A stretch of DNA of 64,000 bases, taken from DATJFQ01 sp035495555. GTDB lineage: Bacteria; Acidobacteriota; Vicinamibacteria; Vicinamibacterales; 2-12-FULL-66-21. Position 1 is the first letter of the stretch; every line of letters begins with the position of its first letter. The notes under the pieces were generated by a model. It worked only from the letters and a program-made list of their open reading frames with translations, did no database searches and was not told the origin of the DNA. The translations under genes and the position numbers were made by a program. This document shows, piece by piece, positions 56,689-64,000 of this stretch. The stretch is from the NCBI GenBank assembly GCA_035495555.1, contig DATJFQ010000042.1:62001-126000 (forward strand). Reading direction: 5' to 3'.

Positions 56689-57471
56689 TCAGATCCCCGA
56701 ACCCACCACATTCATCTTGACGACCAGATCGCGACGCGCGATCAATCGCTGCACGCGCTGCAGCGCGTCGGGATCGGCGCGTTCGCTCATCGACGTCTCG
56801 AGCAGGACGGTCTCCAGATCGCCGAGGACGCGCGCGAGGTCCGTCATCCCGCGATCCTCCGCCGCCAGTCGATACAAGCGCGTGTCGGGCAGCAGCGACG
56901 TCGCGAGCTGACGCTCGTGCTGCCAGTCGGTCGCGCGCGCGTGCTGCGGATCGAGCGTCGCGAGCCCGAGCACGACGAGTTTCGACCGTTCGAAATGTTC
57001 TTCGCTGTGCTCCACGAGCGACCGGTCGCCGACCGTCGCGGCGGTGCGATCCAGCCCGGAATCCGGGTCCGCTGGAATCGCCCCCACGCGCGCGGGGGTC
57101 GCCGGCGCTGACGCTGGCGAAGACGGTTCCTGCCGCGCCCGACTCGTCAACAGAGCACCGCTCGCGACGATCGTCAGGGTCGCCGCGATCGCCAGCCACG
57201 GCATGATCCGGCGGCTCCGCTCCGGAGCGGCTGTCGTCGCGATTGCCGCCTCCAGCCGTCGACTGAAGCCGGACCAGTCGCCCGCCGGCGGCCCCTCGAC
57301 ACGGCCGCGCGAGGCGAGCGCCGCGCGAATCGACCGCAAATCATCGAGGTGCTGGCGGCACGTGGCGCACCGCTGCAGATGCTGTTCGAGCCGCGCGCGC
57401 GCCGCCGCCTCGAGCTCGCCGTAGAAGTACTGCTCGATCGCCGCGGCGTCCACGAATTCGCAGGCTTTCAT
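56689..57471 (-). CDS. Anti-sigma factor with zinc-finger and one membrane helix
   Basis: The 260-residue protein has an N-terminal zinc-binding anti-sigma domain, with HLQRCATCRQHLDDLRSIRA giving His-x3-Cys-x2-Cys. A membrane helix (about 90-110: IMPWLAIAATLTIVASGALL) and an Ala/Pro/Ser-rich linker follow, with a roughly 130-residue extracytoplasmic helical domain. It would hold the ECF sigma factor encoded directly upstream (4-bp overlap) inactive until a periplasmic signal arrives. Confidence 0.88.
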   Translation of the reverse strand: MKACEFVDAAAIEQYFYGELEAAARARLEQHLQRCATCRQHLDDLRSIRAALASRGRVEGPPAGDWSGFSRRLEAAIATTAAPERSRRIMPWLAIAATLTIVASGALLTSRARQEPSSPASAPATPARVGAIPADPDSGLDRTAATVGDRSLVEHSEEHFERSKLVVLGLATLDPQHARATDWQHERQLATSLLPDTRLYRLAAEDRGMTDLARVLGDLETVLLETSMSERADPDALQRVQRLIARRDLVVKMNVVGSGI

Positions 57472-58067
57472 GCGCGCCCTCCAACCGTAACCCGTGACGC
57501 CAGCAGGGCCGCGCGCAGCCGGTGCACCGCCGCATGCAGCTGGCGCTTGACGGTGCCTTCTGCAAGCCCCAGCGCCTCCGCGATTTCGCAGAGCTTCAGC
57601 CCTTCATGATGCCGCATGGTGAAGATCAGACGCTGGCCGGCGGGGAGCCGTGCGATCTCCGCCTGCAGCACGTCCCCGAGCTGAAGCCCGTATGCGGCGT
57701 CCTCCGGGCCTGGGCGTTCCTCGGGCGCGTTCAACATCTTTTGCTCCGCATCCTCGGTGAACGGCGCCCATCCCGCGGGCGCCTGCCTCCGCCGGTGGTC
57801 GATGCAGGCGTTCATCGCGATGCGATACAGCCATGACGTGAGCTGCGCGTCGTAGCGGAAGCGGTCGAGCGACCGGTACACCTTGATGAACACGTCCTGC
57901 GCAATGTCTTCCGCGTCGTGGTGATTGCCCGCAAACTGATACGCGACGCGATACACCATGGCGCGATGGCGCTCCACCAGCGCATGAAAGGCGGACGCGT
58001 CCCCGGCGGCCGCACGGGCGACAAGGTCCGAATCGGCCGCCGAACGGAATGCGCCGTCCACTGTCAT
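57468..58067 (-). CDS. ECF-type RNA polymerase sigma factor
   Basis: The 199-residue protein has region 2 as ALVERHRAMVYRVAYQFAGN, DAEDIAQDVFIKVYRSLDRF and LTSWLYRIAMNACIDHRRR, and region 4 as LPAGQRLIFTMRHHEGLKLC, EIAEALGLAEGTVKRQLHAA. This is a SigE/RpoE-like ECF sigma factor. The downstream anti-sigma and HEAT protein genes form one operon. The start is ATG at 58067, divergent from typA. Confidence 0.92.
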   Translation of the reverse strand: MTVDGAFRSAADSDLVARAAAGDASAFHALVERHRAMVYRVAYQFAGNHHDAEDIAQDVFIKVYRSLDRFRYDAQLTSWLYRIAMNACIDHRRRQAPAGWAPFTEDAEQKMLNAPEERPGPEDAAYGLQLGDVLQAEIARLPAGQRLIFTMRHHEGLKLCEIAEALGLAEGTVKRQLHAAVHRLRAALLASRVTVGGRA

Positions 58068-58148
58068 GTTTATGACGAGCCCCGTCCGCCGACGGTTGAT
58101 CGGGCGTGCAAGATTGCCAACTTACGTAATCGTGGCGTGACGCGGCTT

Positions 58149-58154
58149 TATACT
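58149..58154 (+). promoter_or_regulatory. Possible -10 element (TATACT) giving a leaderless typA message
   Basis: TATACT lies 6 bp before the ATG at 58161, so transcription from it would start at or beside the start codon. No -35 hexamer with good spacing and no ribosome-binding site is seen in the 93-bp divergent gap. Confidence 0.35.
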
Positions 58155-58160
58155 GTTTAG

Positions 58161-59999
58161 ATGCCTTCGTCAGGATCCATGCCGGCCATAGCCAACCTTT
58201 TTCGCCGCAACGTCGCCATCATCGCGCACGTCGACCACGGGAAAACCACGCTCGTCGACGGCCTCTTACGGCAGAGCGGCACCTTCAGGTCCAACGAGCG
58301 CGTCGCCGAGCGCGCCATGGACAACACCGACCTGGAACGTGAACGCGGCATTACGATTCTGGCAAAGAACACCGCGGTCCATTACCACGACGTGCTCATC
58401 AATATCGTTGACACCCCCGGCCACGCCGATTTCGGCGGCGAGGTCGAGCGCGTGCTCGCGATGGTCGACGGCGTGATGCTGCTCGTCGACGCGTCCGAGG
58501 GGCCGCTCCCGCAGACCCGCTTCGTCCTGCGCAAAGCGCTGGAACGCCGGCTGCCTCCCATCGTCGTGATCAACAAGATCGACCGTCCCGACGCTCGAAT
58601 CGGCGAAGTATTGAACGAAATCTACGACCTCTTCATCGATCTCGATGCGACCGAGGAGCAGCTTGATTTTCCGGTGCTCTACACGAGCGCGAAGGCCGGC
58701 ACGTCCTCGCCGTCGGTCGACACGCCTGGCGAGGATCTCCGGCCGCTGTTCGACGCGATCGTCGATTTCGTCCCGCCGCCGCGCGGCAGCGCCGACGCCC
58801 CTCTCCAGCTCCTCGTCGCCAACCTCGACTCGAGCGACTATCTGGGCCGGATCGCGATCGGCCGTGTCTTCAACGGACGGATTCGTGTGGGTGATCCGAT
58901 TGCCATCTGCAAGCTCGATGGCTCCTTTCAGGAGACGAAGGTCACGAAACTGTTCGCGTTCGACGGCCTGAAGCGCATCGATATTCCCGAGGCGGCGGCG
59001 GGCGACATCGTGTGCGTGGCGGGCATCGAGGACATCACGATCGGCGAAACGATTGCGGACATCGAGCATAGAAAGCCGATGCCGGCCATCGCCGTCGACG
59101 AGCCCACGGTCTCGATGATCTTCGGCGTCAACACCTCTCCGATGTCAGGGCGCGACGGCCAGTTCGTCACCTCGCGGCAACTGAAGGACCGCCTCGATCG
59201 GGAGCTGCTCGGCAACGTGTCGATCCGCGTCGAACCGACGGACACACCCGAACAGATGAAGGTCCTCGGGCGCGGCGAGCTCCAGTTGTCGATCCTGATC
59301 GAGATGATGCGCCGTGAGGGGTACGAGCTGCAGGTGTCGCGGCCGGAAATCGTGACGAAGGAACACCACGGGCAGGTCGTCGAGCCTGTTGAAGATCTCG
59401 TCATCGATGTCGCCGAGGAGTTTCAGGGCGTCGTCATCGCGCTGGTCGGCACGCGCCGCGGGACGATGACGAAGATGGTCAACCATGGCAGCGGGCGGGT
59501 GCGGCTCGAATTCCGCATTCCCGCGCGCGGGCTCATCGGCTTTCGCTCGCAGTTCCTGACAGACACGAAAGGCACCGGCATCATGAACCACATCTTTGCC
59601 GGGTGGGAGCCGTGGCACGGCGCGATTCCATCGCGCACGACAGGAGCGCTCGTCGCCGACCGGGCGGGAGTGGCGACCGCCTATGCGATCTGGAACCTGC
59701 AGGAGCGCGGGGAGATTTTCATCGACCCCGCGGAAAAAGTGTACGAAGGCATGATCATCGGCGAGAACGCGCGCGCCAACGACCTCGACGTGAACGTCAC
59801 GAAGGAAAAGAAACAGACGAACATGCGCGCGTCGACGGCCGACGAAGCCGTGCGTCTCATCCCGGCGCGCAAGCTCGGCCTCGAGCAGGCGATCGAATTC
59901 ATCAACGATGACGAACTCGTCGAAGTGACGCCGAAGAGCATCCGCCTCCGCAAGCGCGTGCTCGCCGCGAACATGCGGCCAAGGAAGAACGCCGAGTAA
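58161..59999 (+). CDS. typA: Ribosome-associated GTPase TypA/BipA
   Basis: The 612-residue translational GTPase has G1 AHVDHGKT, Sw1 RERGITILAKNTAV, G3 DTPGHADFGG, G4 NKID and G5 TSAKAG. Domain II, an EF-G-like beta domain (MRREGYELQVSRPEIVTKEH) and the BipA C-terminal domain with RGLIGFRSQFLTDTKGTGIM and TKEKKQTNMRAS complete it. It acts on ribosomes in stress and cold adaptation and in ribosome assembly. Alternative starts at the second Met (MPAIAN) would remove six residues. Full-length. Confidence 0.97.
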   Translation: MPSSGSMPAIANLFRRNVAIIAHVDHGKTTLVDGLLRQSGTFRSNERVAERAMDNTDLERERGITILAKNTAVHYHDVLINIVDTPGHADFGGEVERVLAMVDGVMLLVDASEGPLPQTRFVLRKALERRLPPIVVINKIDRPDARIGEVLNEIYDLFIDLDATEEQLDFPVLYTSAKAGTSSPSVDTPGEDLRPLFDAIVDFVPPPRGSADAPLQLLVANLDSSDYLGRIAIGRVFNGRIRVGDPIAICKLDGSFQETKVTKLFAFDGLKRIDIPEAAAGDIVCVAGIEDITIGETIADIEHRKPMPAIAVDEPTVSMIFGVNTSPMSGRDGQFVTSRQLKDRLDRELLGNVSIRVEPTDTPEQMKVLGRGELQLSILIEMMRREGYELQVSRPEIVTKEHHGQVVEPVEDLVIDVAEEFQGVVIALVGTRRGTMTKMVNHGSGRVRLEFRIPARGLIGFRSQFLTDTKGTGIMNHIFAGWEPWHGAIPSRTTGALVADRAGVATAYAIWNLQERGEIFIDPAEKVYEGMIIGENARANDLDVNVTKEKKQTNMRASTADEAVRLIPARKLGLEQAIEFINDDELVEVTPKSIRLRKRVLAANMRPRKNAE

Positions 60000-60044
60000 A
60001 CTGCGCTGCGCGCGTCATTTCGCAACGGCGCAACTTCCAACTAC

Positions 60045-60059
60045 CCGAGGAGCTCTCGG
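60045..60059 (+). other. Short hairpin after typA
   Basis: CCGAG-GAGCT-CTCGG lies 45 bp after the typA stop in a 96-bp gap that also holds a CAACTTCCAACT fragment of the intergenic hairpin family. There is no T-tract, so it is a weak terminator candidate at best. Confidence 0.25.
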
Positions 60060-60095
60060 AGGCTGCGATCGGCAGGGCGCCGTCTATGGAACGCC

Positions 60096-60584
60096 TCAGA
60101 TTCGAAGATGCCTGACCCGATTGGTCCGGGAATTCAGGAATCGCTCGAGTCCCTCCCAGGAGACGACGACCGACGCGGTGTTGATATTCGGATGGAAAAT
60201 CAGCCCGGCCGCGCCGCGCAGATCTTCATCGACGAGCACGACGACGGATCCGTCGGGATCGTTCAGCAGCCCGAACGGGGAGACCGAACCCGGCGTCAGC
60301 CCCAGTTCCCCTATGAGCCGCTCCGGCGATCCAAAGCTCAGGCGATCGTCGCCAAGCGTTTTTACGAGATCTTTCAGATCGACCCGTTTGGCGATCGGCA
60401 CGATCGCCAGGTAATGCCGATCTCCTTTCTTGTTTCGCAGGAACAGGTTCTTGCACGGCACACCGGGCAGGCCGCGCCAGTGCACCTCAGCCTCTTCGCT
60501 CGTGAACACGGGCGGATGCTCGAATCGTTGGTACGGGATGCCGAGCGCCTCGAGGGCCGCATAGACGGGAGGGGCGGGATCCAC
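60096..60584 (-). CDS. YbaK/ProX-type aminoacyl-tRNA deacylase
   Basis: The 162-residue protein carries YQRFEHPPVFTSEEAEVHWR, GVPCKNLFLRNKKGDRHYLA (the conserved Lys-Asn and F-L-R), FGSPERLIGELGLTPGSVSP and the end IFHPNINTASVVVSWEGLER. This is the prolyl-tRNA deacylase / ProXp-ala group, which removes wrongly attached alanine from tRNA-Pro. GTG at 60584 keeps it clear of the divergent gene at 60623; a longer start at 60629 would overlap it. Confidence 0.88.
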   Translation of the reverse strand: MDPAPPVYAALEALGIPYQRFEHPPVFTSEEAEVHWRGLPGVPCKNLFLRNKKGDRHYLAIVPIAKRVDLKDLVKTLGDDRLSFGSPERLIGELGLTPGSVSPFGLLNDPDGSVVVLVDEDLRGAAGLIFHPNINTASVVVSWEGLERFLNSRTNRVRHLRI

Positions 60585-60622
60585 GGCGTCAATTCTAGAG
60601 GACAATACCGCGAGGAGCCGCC

Positions 60623-61195
60623 ATGCCACCGCTGACGAGCCGGTTCGACGACGCGTTCATCTACGCGCACGCTGCTCACGCCCGACAGACGCGCAAGAAC
60701 ACACCGGTTCCTTACGTCGGGCATCTGATGGGCGTCGCCTCAATCGTGCTGGACGACGGCGGGACGGAAGACGAAGCGATCGCGGCATTGCTGCACGACG
60801 CCGCGGAAGATGCCGGCGGCCGCGCACGGATGGACAACATCCGGCAGCGGTTTGGCGACGTCGTCGCCAGAATCGTCGAAGACTGCACCGATTCGTGGAC
60901 GACGCCAAAGGAACCGTGGGCGGAGCGCAAGCAGAAGTATCTGGAGCATGCGCGCACACTGTCACCTTCGAGCCTCCGCGTGTCGGCGGCCGACAAAGTG
61001 CACAACGCGTACGCAATTCTGAGAGACCTGCGCACCATCGGCGACGAGGTGTGGAAGCGCTTCAACGCGAAGCCGGACGACGTGCTCGCCTATTACCAGG
61101 GTCTGGTGCGCGCATACCGAGAGGCGGGCGGTGGGCACCTCGTGGACGAACTGGATCGCATCGTCCGGGGAATCGAGCGCGAGATCGGATACTGA
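60623..61195 (+). CDS. HD-domain hydrolase (SpoT/MESH1-like)
   Basis: The 190-residue protein has the HD set: FIYAHAAHARQTRKNTPVPY, VGHLMGVASIVL, AIAALLHDAAEDAGG (the H-D pair), IVEDCTDSW and SAADKVHNAYAILRDL. This resembles the (p)ppGpp hydrolase domain of SpoT and MESH1, with no synthetase domain. The substrate might be ppGpp or another nucleotide. GAGGAG lies 7 bp before the ATG. Confidence 0.83.
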   Translation: MPPLTSRFDDAFIYAHAAHARQTRKNTPVPYVGHLMGVASIVLDDGGTEDEAIAALLHDAAEDAGGRARMDNIRQRFGDVVARIVEDCTDSWTTPKEPWAERKQKYLEHARTLSPSSLRVSAADKVHNAYAILRDLRTIGDEVWKRFNAKPDDVLAYYQGLVRAYREAGGGHLVDELDRIVRGIEREIGY

Positions 61196-61391
61196 CGGAG
61201 GGCTGCTGCCGAATGGCGGCGGCATCCGTCAGGCTCGTCTCGGCGCGCGCGACTCGGCGAGCCGCGCGAGATGAGACAACATCCGCTGCCGATGCGTGAT
61301 CTCGCGGACGGTCAGCGCGCGGCGATTCGGCGCGATACGGCGTTCGCGTTCAGTGACGGATGCGTCGGAGTCATGGCGCCGGCGAAACGGG

Positions 61392-62096
61392 ATGACCATG
61401 ATCGCGAGGATAACGGCCCCGTGTGACAGAACAGGTCACGCCGCGCGGCGGCTGCTCACCGCCGCCTTCCTGCTCCTCACTGTGACCGTTCCGGCGCGTG
61501 CTGATTGGACGGTGGCCGCCTACATGGGCGCGAGCTTCACGCGCCGGTCGACGCTCACGATCACCCAAGGCTCCGGATCCCGCGAAGCCCGCGGCGTCCA
61601 CTTCGATGGGAGGCCTTTTGCGTCGCCTCCTTACTATGGCTACCGTGCCGGATGGCGTTCAAGAGAGGCGTTCGGCATCGACGTCGAGCTCATTCACCTC
61701 AAGGTGTACGCGCACGCCGCGGATTTGCCGCCGAACGTGGAACGGTTCTCGATGTCCCACGGCCTGAATCTGCTCCTCGGGAACGTGACCTGGCGGCCTG
61801 CCCCGCAAGGCCGCGTGCAGCTCGAAGCCCGCGCAGGTGCGGGGGTCGCGATTCCGCATGGCGAGAGCGAGATCGACGGCGTCGCACAGGAACAGTACGA
61901 GGTGTCGTCGCTGGCGCTGCAGGGCGCGGCCGCGATCCGGCTGCGCCTGGCGAGGCAACTCGGCGCATTCGGCGAGTACAAGCTGACGACGGCGGCGCCC
62001 ACTGTTTCGGTCGCCGGCGGCCGCATCAACGGCCGCTACACATCACACCACGTCGCTGTCGGCCTGGAGTGGGTGTTTTCGAAACGGCAGGATTGA
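61392..62096 (+). CDS. Outer-membrane beta-barrel protein
   Basis: The 234-residue protein has a signal peptide (ARRLLTAAFLLLTVTVPARA). Alternating amphipathic strands follow: WTVAAYMGASFTRRSTLTIT, YYGYRAGWRSREAFGIDVEL, LGNVTWRPAPQGRVQLEARA, LGAFGEYKLTTAAPTVSV, and the last strand YTSHHVAVGLEWVF ends near the C-terminus, the typical OmpA/PagL-like eight-strand barrel. Substrate or activity is unknown. ATG 61392 is preferred to a GTG at 61296, whose extension has no signal. The 196-bp gap before it shows no gene. Confidence 0.7.
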   Translation: MTMIARITAPCDRTGHAARRLLTAAFLLLTVTVPARADWTVAAYMGASFTRRSTLTITQGSGSREARGVHFDGRPFASPPYYGYRAGWRSREAFGIDVELIHLKVYAHAADLPPNVERFSMSHGLNLLLGNVTWRPAPQGRVQLEARAGAGVAIPHGESEIDGVAQEQYEVSSLALQGAAAIRLRLARQLGAFGEYKLTTAAPTVSVAGGRINGRYTSHHVAVGLEWVFSKRQD

Positions 62097-62117
62097 CGTC
62101 CCGGCGCTGAACGCAGT

Positions 62118-63137
62118 TCAGCTCTTTGCGACGCGCGAGCGGCGGGTTGCGATCGGGGCCGGGGGAGTCTCGTGGCCAGCGGATTCGGACCAGTCAGTGT
62201 GGGGCGCGTGATTTTCCACCAGCCACCCGTACACAAGCTGCCCGTACGTGCGCCAGCGCATCTTTTTCTGTTCGTAGAACGGCACGAGCGCCCGCTGCAG
62301 TTCAGGGAGCCGATAGAACGGCACCCCCGGGAAATAGTGGTGCTCCAGATGGTAGTTGGAGTTCAGGAATGCGAAGTCCCAGAACCAACTGCCCTTCATG
62401 AGCGTGCCCCATTTAGCGGGGTCGTTCGGATCGATGTCGTAATGCTGCCCGAGCCTGTTGAGTGTGAAGGCGATCGGGAAGATGAAAAAGACCGGGATGA
62501 TACTCGTTCGGAGCGCGGCGTAGAACCCGAAAACGTACCAAATCACGCCGAGCGCGGTGAGGTGAGCGGCAAGCGACAGCCACCGTTCACGTTTGATCTT
62601 CGCCTGCAGATCCGCCGGGTACGTGGACGACTCCTTCCGCGCGGCGCGGAAGTAGATCGGAAAGAGCGCGGGCGTGCAGTACAGCAGCTTGAACCACGGT
62701 TTGTTGACCTTCGGCGAGAGGTGGTGCCGCTTCGGGTCGTCCTCGTCCGATCCCAGTTCCGCGTGATGATCCAGGTGCCAGCGCGTGAACTGGCTCGCCG
62801 AGATGCCGCTGGGCACCGCATAGAGAAATCCGAGCATCCGCTCCGCGAACTGATGCCTGCGGTCGAAGATGGTGTGATGCACGACTTCGTGCAGCAGGAC
62901 GGTGAAATTGAACACCGTGAACCCCTGCACGAACGCGAGCGGGATCCAGATGAGCGGGTTGTCGAACCGGATCAATCCCCACGTGGCGAGCCCCAGCATC
63001 GCGAATTGCCGGACCGCAATCGCGAAGTGCCTCCAGGGCTGCTTGCGGTGCAGTGACCGCATGAGCTCGCGCGAGATGACCGTGCCGAGCTCTGCCCGCA
63101 GCGTTCCTGCGTGCTGCGAGTAATAGTGGGATTTCAC
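62118..63137 (-). CDS. Membrane fatty acid desaturase
   Basis: The 339-residue protein has the three His boxes of di-iron membrane desaturases: HEVVHH (83-88), HLDHH (121-125) and HLEHH (263-267). Four membrane helices lie around FAMLGLATWGLIRF, LIWIPLAFVQGFTVFNFTVL, WLSLAAHLTALGVIWYVFGF and IIPVFFIFPIAF. An extra QHYDID at 231-236 is a further metal-facing candidate. It would introduce a double bond into an acyl chain or act on a related lipid. It is convergent with the barrel gene. Confidence 0.9.
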   Translation of the reverse strand: MKSHYYSQHAGTLRAELGTVISRELMRSLHRKQPWRHFAIAVRQFAMLGLATWGLIRFDNPLIWIPLAFVQGFTVFNFTVLLHEVVHHTIFDRRHQFAERMLGFLYAVPSGISASQFTRWHLDHHAELGSDEDDPKRHHLSPKVNKPWFKLLYCTPALFPIYFRAARKESSTYPADLQAKIKRERWLSLAAHLTALGVIWYVFGFYAALRTSIIPVFFIFPIAFTLNRLGQHYDIDPNDPAKWGTLMKGSWFWDFAFLNSNYHLEHHYFPGVPFYRLPELQRALVPFYEQKKMRWRTYGQLVYGWLVENHAPHTDWSESAGHETPPAPIATRRSRVAKS

Positions 63138-63236
63138 GACAGAGCTATTTTACCAGCCTGGGGTGCGGGTGGATGGAGCCTGGTGAGGCCGGGCCGGCCC
63201 CACCATGGCTCAGGCGGCTGGACGCCGCCGGCGTGC

Positions 63237-63572
63237 TTACTTCCCGAACGGCGTCAGGAAGAAGAGGATGAGCGAGATCAGCAGGACGTAGATGACGAGC
63301 GATTCAATGAGCACGAGGCCGAGAATCAGCGCGCCGCGGATGTCGCCCGTGGCACTCGGGTTCCGCGCGATCGCCTCGCAGGCAGCGGCAATCGACCGCC
63401 CCTGACCGAGCGCGCCGCCGAACGCCGCAATGCCCAGCGCGAACCCGGCGGTGATGATCGACCAGCGGGCCACTTCGCTGCCCGCGGCGGCATCCGTCCC
63501 CTGCGCGTAGAGCGGCGCGAACGCCCCCGCGAGAACGACGAGCGCGATTGTCATGAGACTGCGTTTACTCAC
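63237..63572 (-). CDS. atpE: F-type ATP synthase subunit c
   Basis: The protein has 111 residues from the second GTG at 63572, which has GGAGG 6 bp upstream. A signal-peptide-like helix (MTIALVVLAGAFAPLYAQ) precedes the hairpin. The hairpin reads ITAGFALGIAAFGGALGQGR, then EAIARNPSATGDIRGALILG and LVLIESLVIYVLLISLILFF. The ion-binding Glu is in LIESLVIY. GQG in the first helix plus Glu-Ser and Tyr four residues on resemble the sodium-type site. The gene order atpB-atpE is conserved. Confidence 0.93.
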   Translation of the reverse strand: MSKRSLMTIALVVLAGAFAPLYAQGTDAAAGSEVARWSIITAGFALGIAAFGGALGQGRSIAAACEAIARNPSATGDIRGALILGLVLIESLVIYVLLISLILFFLTPFGK

Positions 63573-63616
63573 CACGTTCCTCCCTGATGTCGACGGTTGA
63601 ATGACGAATGCCGAAG

Positions 63617-64000
63617 TTACGCCGCCGCCGGGGCATGGATGCCCGACGGTGCGTCGTGCCCGTGTTGATCGTGCTCGTGCTCCACGGCGACGGCGCCCTG
63701 CAGGTAGATGATGGAGAGCAGCACGAAGATGAACGCCTGCAGACCGCCCGTGATCAGGCCGAGCAGCATCATGGGGACCGGGATGACGAACGGAATGATG
63801 CTGCCGAGGATCAGGATCACGAGCTCTTCGCCGAAGATGTTCCCGAACAGCCGCAGCGACAACGACATGATGCGCGACGTGTGGCTGATGATCTCGATCG
63901 GGAACATGACGAACCCGATCCACCACGGCGCGCCGGGCGGCGCCCAGAAATGCTTCACGTAGTTGACGATCCCGTTCTGCCTGATGCCTTCGAAGTGGTA
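63617..64000 (-). CDS. atpB: F-type ATP synthase subunit a, C-terminal part (cut by window edge)
   Basis: The visible 127 residues run from the window end to the stop at 63617. HFWAPPGAPWWIGFVMFPIE and IMSLSLRLFGNIFGEELVIL hold the essential stator Arg (L-R-L-F-G-N). Two final helices (MLLGLITGGLQAFIFVLLSI) follow. The tail EHEHDQHGHDAPSGIHAPAA is His-rich, which is unusual. This subunit forms the two ion half-channels beside the c-ring encoded next. Confidence 0.95.
   Translation of the reverse strand, partial: YHFEGIRQNGIVNYVKHFWAPPGAPWWIGFVMFPIEIISHTSRIMSLSLRLFGNIFGEELVILILGSIIPFVIPVPMMLLGLITGGLQAFIFVLLSIIYLQGAVAVEHEHDQHGHDAPSGIHAPAAA

Noticed and set aside
58095..58125. Sigma-54 promoter upstream of the ECF sigma factor (TTGGCA...TTGC)
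   Set aside because: The spacing between the GG and GC elements is too short for a -24/-12 promoter.
1..64000. tRNA or rRNA genes
   Set aside because: No T-loop/acceptor pattern or conserved rRNA segment was noticed while reading the intergenic gaps; a tRNA scan was not possible here.

Overview
The window is GC-rich, densely packed bacterial chromosome. No rRNA, tRNA, CRISPR array or transposase was found. Several things point to an environmental Gram-negative, most likely an Acidobacteriota member of the Vicinamibacteria type. These are the GC content, an outer-membrane-type barrel, zwf-opcA-gnd linkage, HEAT/TPR secreted proteins, a decayed TPR-regulator remnant, and a secreted protein with Trp-Leu-Pro-Pro repeats. 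The taxonomic call is an inference from gene content.

Layout. (1) 1-1342: end of a glycosyltransferase, a frameshifted TPR-regulator remnant, and a VapBC-type toxin-antitoxin pair with a palindromic operator. (2) 1474-26292: about twenty same-strand genes for surface polysaccharide or glycolipid synthesis. They comprise GT2, GT4 and GT9 glycosyltransferases, polyprenyl-phosphate sugar synthases, several ArnT/PMT-like membrane glycosyltransferases, two SDR sugar epimerases, a DegT aminotransferase, a Wzx-type flippase, a methyltransferase and three radical SAM proteins, one of them B12-binding. Many genes overlap by 4 bp. (3) 26300-30287 (minus): a secreted protein ending in six Cys/Trp repeats, a secreted HEAT-repeat protein and a GT2. 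(4) 30323-38964 (plus): a second polysaccharide set (membrane GT, methyltransferase, GNAT, deacetylase, GT4), then YqeY, a rhomboid protease and another membrane GT. (5) 38949-42529: a cupin, a fused alpha-beta 2-oxoacid dehydrogenase E1 and a secreted beta-propeller-like protein, then a long inverted repeat. (6) 42864-51475 (minus): an eleven-gene gas-vesicle operon. (7) 51522-55422 (minus): zwf-opcA-gnd, the oxidative pentose phosphate branch. (8) 55515-58067 (minus): ECF sigma factor, zinc-finger anti-sigma factor and a HEAT/TPR protein. (9) 58161-64000: typA, a ProX-type deacylase, an HD hydrolase, an outer-membrane barrel, a fatty acid desaturase, and atpE with the end of atpB.

The most unusual region is the gas-vesicle operon. 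Its order of transcription is gvpJ, gvpA, sensor kinase, response regulator, gvpF, gvpG, a tandem ArsA/Get3-like ATPase, gvpL, a second GvpA-type protein, a third GvpF/L protein and gvpK. No GvpN AAA+ ATPase or GvpO is present. A duplicated ArsA-like ATPase sits, translationally coupled, inside the operon, and a soluble GAF/PAS histidine kinase with a single-domain receiver lies between gvpA and gvpF. This suggests signal-controlled gas-vesicle or GvpA-shell assembly with a Get3-like targeting or assembly ATPase; the functional link is inference.

The non-coding DNA is also structured. Nested hairpin elements built on CAATTCCCAA / TTGGGAATTG recur in at least four intergenic gaps. A perfect 44-bp inverted repeat separates the propeller gene from gvpK, ten copies of a CGATGNN heptamer precede zwf, and a G-rich duplicated repeat lies at 3.46-3.53 kb.
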